Of a stretch of DNA of 64,000 bases, positions 49,490 through 61,999 are shown piece after piece. The stretch's first letter is position 1, and each line of letters opens with the position of its first letter. Source of the DNA: Cinclus cinclus (lineage: Eukaryota > Chordata > Aves > Passeriformes > Cinclidae); contig NC_085048.1 of the NCBI RefSeq assembly GCF_963662255.1, positions 103,629,499-103,693,498 on the forward strand. The letters run 5' to 3'. A model generated the notes under the pieces. The model worked only from the letters and a program-made list of their open reading frames with translations. It was not told the DNA's origin and searched no databases. The position numbers and the translations under genes were made by a program.

Positions 49490-50760
49490 GTTTTTACCAG
49501 GAAAGAGCAGAGACTGTGGAATATTCCATTAATTAGGAGAGCTGCGGTAGCAAGGTACTGTTTAGTATTTGTGAGCCGGCCTCCAGAGGGTGATACAGAT
49601 GTTCTGCCTGGTAGAAAACATATACACATACTAATGAGTGCATTGTAAGAGTTAATTAATGAGAGAGATATTGCTTGTGAACAGTCAATACAGCGATGCA
49701 TTCGTCCAGAGGGTCAGGAGTGTGCTTTCTTTGAATTTATCTAACATGGTATGTAGCAAAACACTTGGGGTGCTGCAGATGAAGCTATTAATTGCATTAA
49801 AACCTGGCCATAATTAGGTTTGGAATGTAACTGTAATCTCTGGGATCAATGGTTCCTGACACCTGTCAAGTGGCAGGAAGGTAAAACCTTTTATAACCCT
49901 GATGAACACGTGCATGTGTCACATCCTTATCACACAGAGCAGTGAACTTTAAAGGTTGGAATGAGCTGCTGTTAAATCCAAACTCCCTGTAATGACGTGG
50001 TGTTTTGCTCAGAGTGGTGTGATTGTCTGGCATTCCTCTGAAACCAGGGACCTCGAGTTTGGCATTATGCTTCACATACCTGCACATCCACAATTCCTGT
50101 AAAATATGTGTGTGCTGCCTCTATACAGAGAGACACTGTGACCCAAGACTTGATTAACTCAAAAGGAGCATTTAAAAATTGCTGGACTTAAATCGTGTGT
50201 CACTTCCATCTAATTTGTGGGGAGCTGTTAAGTAAGTCTTCCTGTCTCCCCCAAAAGCACCCCAAGGATCCGTTCTCTTATACCCTGTTCTGTATAAACA
50301 AGTACAAACGTTCAAAAAGTAAAGAATACTAATCAAGAGATGGAAGACACGCACTGCTTAATAAATCTTGCCTTCAATTTATTTGTCTAGTATTACAAAG
50401 GCAGAGGAGATATCAATTAATATAGGCAAAGAGGACCCATAATTTATAATTAACTGGCAAGTGGTTTGTAACAAACAGCAGCACTGAATCTAATAGCCAG
50501 TAGAAAAATAACTGGTGTTGATTTGTCCCTCGGCAAATTAATAGAGTGCTTATCAATGACAGGGTTACATAAAACTGCTAAATAAATAATCATCAGTGAG
50601 TTAGAGTGAAGCAGATCTTTAACAAGCTTAATCTGAACCTCTTGACATCTGCAGACTATGAAGAGATTAAAATGCTAAGAAAGAGAAGATGCACTATGCA
50701 CATCATAAGCATGCTCAGGAGCTGGGCGACATCATGTTCTTGGGTAATGGGAAACAAGGA
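49490..50760. promoter_or_regulatory. candidate conserved noncoding block
   Basis: Homeodomain-type words are dense: TTAATTAG (49529-49536), TTAATTAA (49652-49659), ATTAATTGCATTAA near 49788 and CATAATTAGG near 49811. Isolated CpGs survive (GTGAGCCGGCC, ACAGCGATGCATTCG). No repeat is present and no frame is convincing. The second half (50450-50760) has similar texture. An enhancer cluster is a reasonable inference. Conservation was not measured. Confidence 0.33.
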
Positions 50761-52849
50761 AGCATTTTTATTGCAAAATTACAGTGAAAAATTGTTTTTA
50801 TTATAATTAGACTGAAAATTATAAAAGGTATATCAAAGAAAGGCTGAATGGGAATTAACCAGATGAGAATGGCACTACATCTCTAAGCAATGAAAACACA
50901 TCAGTGGAGCCAGCTTTGATATATTTTTGGCTCAAGGTTTTTTTCTTGGTTTCATTACTCACCTTTGTCCACTTCTGGTTTCTGTGTCACATTTGCTGAT
51001 ATTCCCTGGTAGCTCACTTAAATCATCACAAGAGCTGAGCAGTGCACCTGATTTTCAGAATGGGTCTTAATTATGAGCCTGGAGATATATATGTATATTT
51101 GGTGTAATTTCTACATATGGCTTTACTTTTGCAAAGGCTTTTTGAGCAGTAAGTCCATGTATTAAGGTCTCTCCAGCCCTTGCTTAATGACAACAGGAAC
51201 TAGTTTTGTCCTGGAAAGCTCAGAAGACCCAGCTAGAGCCATGCTGGGGGATTCCTAAAGGCTTTTTCTCCAGGTGGAGATGTACAGGAATATTCTGCAG
51301 TTGTGAGAGGAGAGCTAAGGCTGTTTCCCATTGTGCTGGATGCTCAGGGACTGGAGATGGAATGCAGATCCCAGAGCTCCTTGAAAGACTGCTGGTAATA
51401 AGTTCCTGGCTGTGTCCTTTGAAGGTTTTTGGCATTAAGGAGGAAAGTGCTTTCCTCTGGAATCCACCTATGGATTAGCCTATAGTGTGAATCCCCTGGG
51501 GATTAATTCCTTGTAATTTTCCCTCTGGGCCTCTCTCTTTTTTCTGGTCCTGAGAAGAAAGGAATTTCCTGCAAGTGAGAGTGCTGTTTTTTGGGACAGA
51601 GAGGGAATAGAGCAAAGCTCATAACTTCATCAGAAAGCCTCGTTGGCACTTGCAGGATCCACATCTGGAGCAGAATCTGATCTGTGGTGAAGAGCTTTTT
51701 TTTATGTGCGAAAGCCAGAGCTACCCTGATATGGGTAGGAAGCATCTGGTGATGAGCATCCTTTTGTGAGTTCATATATTCCTATGCATCCCTTTCAGTC
51801 CTCTCCTCCTGAAGGAGCAGAGGCACTCCTGGTGTATGCTTACATATTGGAGGAAGTGTTTCACAAGAGGTAATGAGGCTGTGCAGGTACCAGAGATGAG
51901 CCTGAATTACCTTGGGTGGTGTTATGAACAGGAGGTTAATTCCGTGTTTTTCTATCTTTGTGCTCAGGTGGGGATTTTTTGAGGAAGGTGGTGGTGTTCA
52001 CTTGAATTCAGTTGTGGATTTTCCCAGACCTCTCTATCACTGCTGGCAAAGAATTTTATTAGCAAAAGAAATGCTGTCTTTATAATACCCAGTTCTTCTT
52101 TTGCCCCTTTTCTGGACTCTAGACTGTAAAGGCTGGGAATGAGAATTCTTAGGACTCACATGCAACAAAGTAAAATTTTTCCTGGTGGGTGGCAGTGGGA
52201 GCTGCAGTCATGAGAGAGAAACCTCATACAAATAATGCTGCACTAGATTATTTTGGTGTTGCTCTCCCGATTTTTATTCAGAGAGTGAATCATCACTTGA
52301 AAATAAGAGCGTAGAGCCTCAATCTTTTTTTCTTTAAATTAAGCCTTCCTCTGGTGGACCAATGATGTCTAGTACCATGCTGCAATAATTGATCAATATG
52401 TTAATGTATCAATGGGGTTTTGGTGTGCTTTTGGTTTGGTTTTGGGTTTTTTGTTTGTTTGGGGCTTTTTTGTTTTGTTTTAATGAAGAGAACATGGTAG
52501 CCTCACACACTGCTGTCACCACGTTGGCAGGATGGCCATGTCTGAGGTGCTATCAGGGAGGTTACAGGGCATTCGTCAAAATCAAGCTGATGCAAGCATG
52601 AATACTCCCCAGAATGAGACCTTTCTACTGAAAAAAATGCTGAAGGCTGAAAAGGGGCTAATTTATTTAAATTATCTGTATACATGTCAAGCCCCATAGT
52701 TTCCAGAGGAAGCTGACAATTGTAAAAGAGAGCTTTTCTTAAATTTAACAACAAAAACCTAACAGGGAAGTTATACCAAGAAAGCCTGAGCAACTGAGCT
52801 GATAATCATCTGTAGTGATGCAGATGTACAAAAATACAGTTTTCTGCTA
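50761..52849. other. spacer, no gene seen
   Basis: Mixed composition. Frames on both strands at 51206-51478 and 51503-51775 have no domain. A T/G-rich run lies at about 52424-52483. Confidence 0.6.
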
Positions 52850-53400
52850 TTAAGCTTTTAAATGCTGGTAAATGGCAGTTTGGTAGATCATTTGCTAATA
52901 ATGATTACATCTCTCATTAAAATGTTTCCTTCATTATTCTTCAGGTAGAAATGTGTAATTCAACAATTGTTACATCAATTATACTTAAAAAGCTCATTAA
53001 AGTACTGAAATATTATCTCTCATAGCCAGAGTACTTTAAGAGTACTGTACTAATTACAAACGGAATAAACTCTTGTAATATCACCATTTGAATTGATGCC
53101 TTATAAATTCTTAATGCAAAGCTAACATATAAAGTGTAAATCAAACATATAGATCCAATAAAACAAAACCTTTTTAATCTTGTTTTACCTTCAAAAGGAT
53201 TCTGATTATTGTGATTAAATAATGCATGATATAATAAAAATCTAGAATGTGTGATTATTTCATTGGCAATTGAATATTGGTGCTTATTTATGCAAGCAAT
53301 TTATCACAGACAATATGCATCAAGCATTAAAATATTGATACAATTATACCTATCCTGCTGAACCAATAAAAAACTGCTGTGACATGGCTCTCTGCTGATG
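52850..53400. promoter_or_regulatory. candidate conserved AT-rich noncoding block
   Basis: Very AT-rich but not simple repeat. It is filled with TAATTA-, ATTAAA- and ATGCAAG-type words (for example GTGATTAAATAATGCATGAT at 53210-53229 and TTTATGCAAGCAATTTATCA near 53286). It lacks CpG and has no open frame of note. This texture is common in enhancers of developmental genes, but AT-rich neutral DNA can look similar. Confidence 0.25.
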
Positions 53401-56400
53401 GTACAAGGATGGCTTGAAATCCTTTTTAAATTTTAATATTCTGATGTACTGGGTTATGCTAATTCTGCTATGGAATAATATCTCCCGTTTTGCCTTTTCT
53501 TTCTGTGGGGTTAGAAATGCAGCTTCACTTGGTGTGGCAAGCTCGGCTTACAGCTCTGCTGGTCACTCCAAGGAAGGCACAGCAGAAGGCAACTTTGAAT
53601 TTCACTTTTCAGAGTTTATTCTTTTGCTGTGAATACAACTCTAAAATATTAGTTTTGCTGCTGCTATCATATCCTGTTGTTCTTTCTCTAGTTTTGCAAA
53701 GGCTTCTGGCCCAAGTCAGGTATAGCTTGCTGAAGTGGTTGAGTTTAATAAGACTGGTTCCAAAGCAGATGCACTCAGAGTTTCATCCCAATTTCTTAAG
53801 GCTGGCAGTGTGGTGTCAAGGTAAAATATAAAAGGAATAATCAGCTCCTTTTGGTCAGAGCAGCAACTCTACCAGGTCAGATGTAAATCCTGAAATTGGG
53901 CAGAATTTCCATATCTTCAATCATATAAACCTGGTTACATTCTAAAGCAGCTAAAAAGCTGTACTTAATAGGCTGGCAATTATTTTGCCACTTTATTGCA
54001 GGTAAGCTGAGGTGCAGGGGACTACTTAAGGCTCTCTGAGCTTGTCCCTTGTTGCTCAGTTGTAAGCAAATGTGTGTTTGACAGCCCACAGACAGCACTG
54101 GGTTCCCACCTCCACATGCTATTTCAGCCATGAAATATTTCAGTGGTCATGGGTGGATCTGCATTTCCCTGAACAGAACAACTCTGTAGAAATTTGCACA
54201 ATATTAGCCTATCCCACCACTCCTGGGCTCAAATTAATTTTTTGAGGGGCATCTTGAATACATGACACATTTTACAGCACAAAGAAAATTAGGTGGCCTA
54301 AACCAAATATTTGTGTATGTGCGGGCTTTCCAAAATGGCCTTTTTGTTTCCAAGTGAGGAAAAAGAATTGGAAACCTCTAAATAAACAGTGATAAAGGTC
54401 AAAATCCACCACCAAAGCATGAGGATTGAATAACTCTGGGTGGAAGTCAGCCCTTTGCTGAGGGCCAGCTTTGAAAATTCTCAGGATTTTCGGACACCTA
54501 ATAGCGACCCTCACTTGATAAAATTAAAAAAACATAATTTACATGTCTGAATCACCAAATTGATAAGCACAACCTACAAAGTGTCAAACACTCATCTCTT
54601 TGTGCTTGCTGAAGGCAGAGAGCATTTAGTGACTTGCAGGATGAGAAGTTTTTCTATAACTCACCATGAACTTCAGTTAGGATTTTATACTATAGGATGA
54701 GACAACTTTTCTTTTTGCTATATGTGCTTGTTTTTCCTCAGTGAGACACTTCCTGATCATCACAAATATCTCTGCTCTGTCATATTTGTGAGCTCCTGTT
54801 TAGCTCAAATTAAAATCAAGCTCTCAGAACAAACAGTCCAGTGACCAAAGGCTGGTGTTTCAAGGCATCTACTGAGTTTAGACAAATACAACCAAAAATG
54901 GATGAAGGGGAAATTTTTAGCACTGTGTAAGATCTAAAATTGAAAGTTTTCATTGCATAAATAATGGAGGGGGGGCAGGGAAGAGCTAGTTAATTAAGTA
55001 GTTGGCTTGCTAAATGATTTTTTAAAAGCGCAGTGATTTGCAGGCATATGCTGGTGTTGGCTGTGCATTCCCCTCTGCCTAGCCCCCAGCCCACAGGCAG
55101 GGACTGTGCAGGGATCACATAATCACAGTGCTGTCACAGGTCTGACTGAGCCTGAGCACCCACTGCTTCTACCCACTTGCAATTTGCCAGCACTTTAAAG
55201 CTATTACCACATGTGCATATTTGCCTTGTGTGTGGACGCTCCTAAGAGCAAAAATGTCCCAAGGAAAAAAGCATCCAAATTTTTCAGTGTCGGCAGATGG
55301 GAGTCTTTTCATCTCTAGGTTCATAAACATGCCTTGTCCAAAACTCTTTGGCTTCATGATCTGAGTTGTCTCTACATTGGGGTTAATTGAGGGAAAAGGA
55401 CTTAATAAGATATAGCTTCGAATCATTTGCTTTAAAGAAATAAAAATTCTTGGGGCTTATTAGCCCTGAAAAATATATTAATGGTTTACGTATTCCAGTA
55501 GCAGCCTGCACTGCAAATGTGCCCCTTAGAATATAGACCCTGTTTCTCTATAAAAGTAGCTGATTTAGTCAGAAAGGTGACAGTTAAGGCTGGTTGCAGG
55601 GGAAATTTTTGCATCTTTGCAGAGTGACTTTTTTTTCTTTTTTTTTTTTTGCTATACTTTGCCACAGTGGCTGTCCATCACAGTTGTTATGTATGCAGGC
55701 TGAGTGAGCCCGCGGGGGATCCTAGTTATTTACACTCTTTTTCAAGCTTCGAAGCTGTTATAATCATTCGCTGTCAACTTTGTGCTGACACTGAATTTTA
55801 CTTTGTGTTTTTTATGCTCGGTTTGGGTCTAAAATACTGGCATCCATACCCTACACTGTAATTCTATGGGTGACTGAGTTGACCAGCAATATACAGTATT
55901 ACTAACAGAGCTTTAGAAACCTGCTGCATATGGAGATTTTGGGATTTGGTGATTGTGGACAGTAAACAAAGTCCCCAGGCTTTATGCTTTTATCCTAGTG
56001 GTGGCCCTCAGGAATAAACTGTGTACTGTGTTTCATCTCATTGCATTTTCATCTTTACAAAAATGTAAATATTATTTTCCTTTCCTCCAAAGCTGCAAAG
56101 TTAGAGCAGGAAAACTTTTTCATTGCATTTTTTATTTTCGTGCTGGCTTGTTTTCTCCAGGTCTGTGTTGTAAGAAATGCATATTTCCCTGTGATCGCCA
56201 TATGTTTAGCATGAGGCTGCAGAGAGGAGTGGAGCTGGTAATGGGCTAATAACTTAGGTCCAAATTGAAGTAATGCCTTGTGTGAAACACTGGGAATAAA
56301 TTGCCATCCAAGAGCACACATTGACAAATATATAGAGGTTTTAACACCCTTTTAGGTTTAGAAAGTCAAATTTGTATGACTGTGCTTGAGTGTGGTCTGC

Positions 56401-56791
56401 AATGCAGTGTGTGAACAAACTTTTTTCCTTGGTGAGTAGGCCCCTGAGCCTTTGATGGCATCACAGTTTAATTCCTGCATGTTGGAAGTGTGGGATTTCC
56501 ATGACCAATTTCCCAACTCCCATGTGAAATTCCAGGTGCTTGGGGGCCCCAAGGGAGCAATCACACAAAACAAATACGATCCTGTTCTTAACTGGACTTG
56601 ACATAAAACTGGTCAAGGAGCTCATGTGCTTGGTCAATGTGATAAAGTAGACAAATAATTACTGAGCAAATCAAACACACTTACACTTCAGATGATTTTG
56701 AAATATTATCTATAATCGGGCACTTCTGTGCTAGGAGGAAAGGTTAATAAAGTGATTTTAAAAAGATTGTGTAGAGTGTTACAGAAACAGA
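53401..56791. other. spacer with one CpG-bearing stretch
   Basis: Mostly plain. Around 55615-55680 a long T-rich tract ends in GCCACAG, an acceptor-like site. It is followed at 55680-55870 by sequence with unusual CpGs (CCCGCGGGGG, TTCGAAGC, ATTCGCTG, GCTCGG) and an open plus frame to 55861. The frame's C-terminal half is hydrophobic, no domain is recognised and no donor is clear, so no exon is called. Confidence 0.5.
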
Positions 56792-56839
56792 AGAGGACTG
56801 GTGATCATAATTGTTAATCTCCTGAAACACCAGTCCTCT
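56792..56839. other. perfect 12-bp inverted repeat
   Basis: AGAGGACTGGTG (56792-56803) and its exact complement CACCAGTCCTCT (56828-56839) are separated by 24 bases. The arms are not low-complexity, so a chance match at this spacing is unlikely. Pairing does not extend cleanly outside the arms, so the stem is too short for an ordinary microRNA precursor. Confidence 0.7.
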
Positions 56840-56965
56840 ACTGCACAAGGTGTGTATTTTAGTACAACTCCTTATTGTTCATTCCACTTACTATGGTATT
56901 ATACTGCTTAATTACCTTTTGTAAGAAGTCTTATTTTACCCTTCTTTTTTTTTCTTTAATAACAG

Positions 56966-57006
56966 ATAATGCTGATGGAAATATTTTAGAAGAAAATTTT
57001 ATTTAA
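56966..57006 (+). other. short exon-like segment behind a good acceptor
   Basis: CTTCTTTTTTTTTCTTTAATAACAG (ending at 56965) is a strong 3' splice-site look-alike. After it, in the frame that skips two bases, the sequence reads NADGNILEENFI and ends with TAA at 57004-57006. It is too short to judge and the peptide is not recognised. Confidence 0.15.
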
Positions 57007-60000
57007 AGTCCTACCTGCTAGAGATTGAGATTAAAGCAGTTGCAGTAGGTGGGTAGGTAGATCTTTGGAGACTGAATTGCTGCAGAAGCTGTGTTGTGAA
57101 ATACTACAATGAAGTTGGTAAATGCATCGTCCACCAGTCTGTTTTATCCATGTTGTGTGTGGATGGAGCCTGGCATGGAATATAAGGAAGTCTGAGGTTT
57201 TGGGTTTTGATAGTTGTGATTGTTTCCTCTGAACCACATTTCTAGTTCATGGCATTCAGATAAACAAACAGCATCCCTGAGTTAGGGTAGCCTCACTCCT
57301 GGGCAGGGTAGCAGGAGAAGTTAGAAAAAAGTAATATTGGTAATAATGGCTATGATGGGAAATATTTATAACAGTGAATTTAGCGTGCATTTATTATGGT
57401 TTGGATTGAAAAAAGTCTCCTTTAGGCACACAGGACTTTGAGAGACCACACACCTGTGTTCCATCTCCAGAGGGTACAATCCTGAGGATGTCTCAACAAA
57501 TAATTTCCTGTAATGTATAATTTTGACTGGTAGTGACTAATGGTGAATAAGAATATGGTTGTTCCTTGCATCCTTTTAAAAAAAACTTCACCTGAGTGGT
57601 TTGCTCTGGTCAAGGCAGATTCTTTTTTGTCACTTGTAACACAAATATTTGAGTTTATTGTTGGGTTTAGTCACCTGCACAATTCTATGTTAAGATTGGA
57701 TTTTTCCTGTAACCTTCTGTAGACATGAGATAGGCAGGGAAGAAAACTGGATAACATCTATAGGGCCTTTACATAATTAGGCCAGAGCACACAACAATGT
57801 GACTTTTTTGCACACAAGGATCCAGAATCTCACACTGTGAATATCTGAGGTACAATAGACCAAACAGGTTAGGAAAGTAATACAGTCATAGTAATTACCT
57901 TTATCTAGAAAAATGTTTTAGTCAGCAATGACGAACAATAAAGTAAAATTATTACCTACTTTTATAATATCTGTTACAAAAACAGTTTCTCTAAAACAAG
58001 AACAGCTTAAAATATCCACTGAAACACATAACATCAGTTCTGGAGTCATACATGGCTTTCCTATTTCCATGGGCTGTGGGGCTCTCAAAACAACTGACTT
58101 GCAGTACAAGGCCTGGCTCCAGACCAAGGGATAAAAATTACTGCAATTAAGGATGTATAAATAAAGAGAATACTATCCATCACACTGCTTTAAAAATAAT
58201 TTTTTGGGTTTATACAAATCACTTCTATCCTCCTTAAAAGATATGATTTTTTTTTTAAATGTAAATATAGTGAATGCAAAACACCATTAATCCAGTAGTA
58301 ATATCATCTGATAGTAGTTAATCCCTTCTTAGGGATGGCTTTGCCCGGTCCTTTGGAATATAGAAATGTGCTTTCACTGTTAGGCATTTTGTTTAAGCAT
58401 CAATCAGTTCTTAATGCTTAATTGTCTTTTTTTTTTCCCTGTCTATAAAAGACCACCAAGTAAAATGAATCCTGTCTTCAAAAGTATTTCCTTGGGAGTC
58501 TCATTACATTGTTTAGCCAGTGATTTTGTATTCCGAGGTTATGGATCAAGGGCAGTGCCATGCCTGTGGTTTGGACTTGGCTCTGTGCTGTGACAGGATG
58601 ATGCAGATGTACCAGAAGATCCTAATCTGTCAGAGGAAGTCTATTAAGTTCAAGCCTCTAAGCTGTCTCAGCCAAATCAGTGATACCAAACTTACATTTG
58701 TTTTTGTGGTGACCATTCATTTTGGTCAGATGAAGAAATTGCTAGTGTGGGTTTTGTGGCTTTAGGGGTGAAATCTATGAATGTCACAGATCTTTTAGCC
58801 TCTCTGCTCTCTCTGAAACATTACTGAGGATGCTCTTGTATGGAAGAAAAAAAAAAAAAAAGCTCTTTTATTGCAGCTGTTTATAAGTCACCTTGATCAG
58901 AAAAAGTTGTAGAAAAGAAGCATTAGCTTCTATAGAAATAATTCTTTTTGTGAATAATAGATAAGGATGAGAGAAAAGAGAGGCTGCCTGCAGGAAGAAA
59001 AAGCAGTTTTGAAATGGGAATGAATTTAAGCTCTTCTGCAGGCTGTGGACCTTGGCCTTGGTCTGGAATCTGAGGACCTGAGTGGTTTTGAGATCCCCTC
59101 AGCACAGGAGATCAAACAGAAAAAAAGTATTTTATGTGTTTTGTTGGTCTAACAGATTTAACTACAGATCTTCAGATTCTGTGTAAATAGCCACTGTTAT
59201 ACATCAAGATGGTGAACATAGAACTTCTTGTGCTGTTTTAGCCAGAAAATAAAAATATAGGACAGATTAAGGCCATTTTTGGTGAGATAAGAACCAATTG
59301 CTTAATTTGCAGTCTTTTTCAGCTCCAAGACATTTTCTGTCTCCATGATATTTGATATTATATTTTCCTCATCTTTCTTTTGTCAGGTTCTAAGGTAAAA
59401 AATTCTGTCCCTGTTGAAGTCAGATTTTGGCCATGTTCTTCAGTGGGATCAAGTGTGTGATACTTGGCTCATTTTTAAATTAGTGCTGTTTTTCCTTCTG
59501 GATGGGACTATTGAGAAAACCTCAGTCAAGGTCATTGTGAAGGGTGTGGAAGGGAGAATGGCAATGTAGTGTTTTGTTTATAAAACCCGAGTTTGATTAG
59601 GTACTGCTGCACTGCAGCTTCATTAGCTCTGTTCTCTTCCTGCATAGCTCAGTTTGTCCCCATCTGGGACACTTATTTAGAAGTTTGTGACTTTCCACTC
59701 CTCACTCCCTCTGCACCTGCTCCTGTTTTCTCCCCCTCCCTGTTTGCCAGCTACTCTGTTTAGGACACTAATTCTTCGAGGGCCTGTTTCCTCAGGAATG
59801 TGAAACAGCATTCAAAGTCCTGGGCTAATTCACCAGTGCCACAACCAGCAGTAACATCTGGATGCAAAATGTGTGAATGGAAAGCTCCTGCAAGAGGGAT
59901 TAGAGAACAGATAAGAGGGTGGGAAAGCCCCAAACAACTCAGTCATTTCTAAAACATAGTTCGTGTTTAAACTAACAGGTTTTGTTCTTAGGAAAATACA

Positions 60001-61813
60001 GTAGAACGTTAATCTAATTAATGCATTTGCTTTATTGTGGTAAGATATTATTTTATATATTTCCTATACTAAATTATTTCAGAATGGGACGGGACACGCA
60101 TGTTCAAAAAAAAATCACTTCTTTTTATTTGCCTTTATGAAAAACTGGCAGCAGGAGTCACTTTGAGGTCTCCCAAAATTAATCACTGACTGTGACAAAT
60201 AGTAATTAGAATTATGTTTTCTATGAAAGAAAATGAAGATTGCAAAGACATAGTAAGGTCCATTTCCTTTCAAAAAAGTAGGATTGTAAGGAGAAAAAAA
60301 ATGGCTAATATTTAGGAAGTGCTGAAACTTTTTTATAGCATTTATTTAAAAGGTAACCTTTAAAACTTTATTTATGTGACTCTTCCTTTGTTGAAAACAC
60401 TGTTTCAAAGAATGATAATGGGCAATGCCAGACCCAACTGGGTAAAGTTCCCAAAGATGTTGGTCCATTGGTGCTTATCCTGCTCTGAGTTGTACTTCTG
60501 GAACCAGCTCAGGAGTAGTTTAAAGCTATTTAATGGGAAACCACATGCTGCAGTGCAATCTTATAAATACCCTTTGGACAGGGCTGGGATGGCTCTGGAC
60601 CCTGAGCAGCTGCAGAAAGGAAAATGAGTGATTTGTTGCTCCATGGGCTGATACGGATTAGGTGGAGTTTTGATGTTCCATCCCTCAGCCCATGGTATTT
60701 ACAGTGAGGAAGCATCAGCTGTGAAGAGGATTCTGCTGTCACAGAAGGTGTTCTGGTATGTGGCAGGGGGAATTAGGAACCACAAAATTCAGCTAAGTGA
60801 AAGAATAAGCAATCAAACCTGCAGCACATCCATGTTGCTGTTTTATGCTTTGAAAAAATGTAACCGCTCAACACATGGTAAAACCCAAAGCTAGTGAGAA
60901 ATCTGTTATTATACATAAAGGTGTTTTAACTAACTCGGAACAAAAAAAATTGAAAGAAAGCAAGAAACTGGCAAAAAAAAATATTTACTATTCCAGATAC
61001 CAGCAGATAGGACTGATTCCTCATCTTTTAGTCTTTCCAGTCACTTGGAGTGGTGGTCAATCATTCTGTCAATGTTCTGAAACCAAAGGTGCTGATGGTT
61101 CTACTTTGGACTCCACGTGGAGGAATCTGAGGGATGCTGTAACCCTGATCAAGCTCCCCAGGAGGAAAGAAGAATCTTGTTACCTCAGAGTTCCTGTGGG
61201 TGCTTTGTGCACCCCTTAAACCCCTCATGAATGAACACATCAAGTTCCCCAGGCTGTTTCCTGCCAGCCAGAACCCCCTGTAATATCACTCCTTCTAGAT
61301 TGCTCCTGCACAGTGAAAGAAATTAGTTTGTTTTAAAGGGATCTGTGTATGTGTACAGAACTGATCAGAATAATTGTAAATGAGCAGCAATATTGGGTAT
61401 TGTGGCTTGTGGCACTGGAACAAGGAAAGCTGCCCAGTGCAGTGATACCAAACGTGCTTCAGAGGATGAGTGTCAGTCACACGAGTGTGTGGTGGAGCTC
61501 TTCAATCTGCTGCGACTTATTTCAAAGCAGTATTTTCTGTCAGAATCCCCCCAGTTAAAAAATCAAAATGAAAAGTCAAGCATCAACCTCGCATTTCAAA
61601 TATGAATTGGAAACAAACCCAATTTACAATTCAGGAGATGAAAATTATTCTCTTCTGCCATAATTCAATTCACGTTTGGTTTATTTGAGAATTCGTGTGT
61701 TATAACCCTTCTTGCTCACACTTCTGAGCATCTTGGTTTGTTGCAGCTATTAAGGCTGATTTTTATTCTTTTTTTTTTTTTGTTTTGTTTTGTTATTGTT
61801 TTTATTTCTTCAG
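57007..61813. other. AT-rich spacer, no gene seen
   Basis: An A run lies at about 58846-58861 and T runs near 58248-58257 and 58427-58436. Frames at 58520-58765, 60376-60627 and 60875-61219 have no family resemblance. The last 45 bases, 61769-61813, form the T-rich tract and CAG acceptor of the next entry. Confidence 0.6.
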
Positions 61814-61953
61814 GGTTTACATTGCAAGAGGAGGCCTACCCCTCCCGACACGACCTTCCACCTGAGGGCAGCACAGTCATCAGCTCTAACTTAGAGTCAA
61901 TCTTTGCATCCAAATCCAGCTTCCTCTCAGCTCCAGATCAGGTTTTGTTTTAA
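61814..61953 (+). CDS. candidate coding exon, product unknown
   Basis: A long T-rich tract ending TTATTTCTTCAG (to 61813) makes this the best 3' splice site in the window. The frame that takes one base from a previous exon reads FTLQEEAYPSRHDLPPEG, then STVISSNLESIFASKSSF and LSAPDQ. Codon choice is gene-like (GAG, CAG, GAC, ATC, AAC, TTC and CTC are frequent), unlike the chance frames elsewhere. There are two readings. An internal exon would end at 61941 (CAG followed by GTTTTG, a poor donor, 128 bases, end in phase 0). A terminal exon would run on for VLF to TAA at 61951-61953. For the terminal reading, an ATTAAA lies at 62095-62100. I do not recognise the protein. Serine- and proline-rich character suggests a disordered segment. 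It could also be an alternative or tissue-specific exon, or an open conserved noncoding element. Confidence 0.4.
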
Positions 61954-61999
61954 TCCCCTCCCCCCTTACATTGTTTGAAATAATGAGAGATATGATCAC

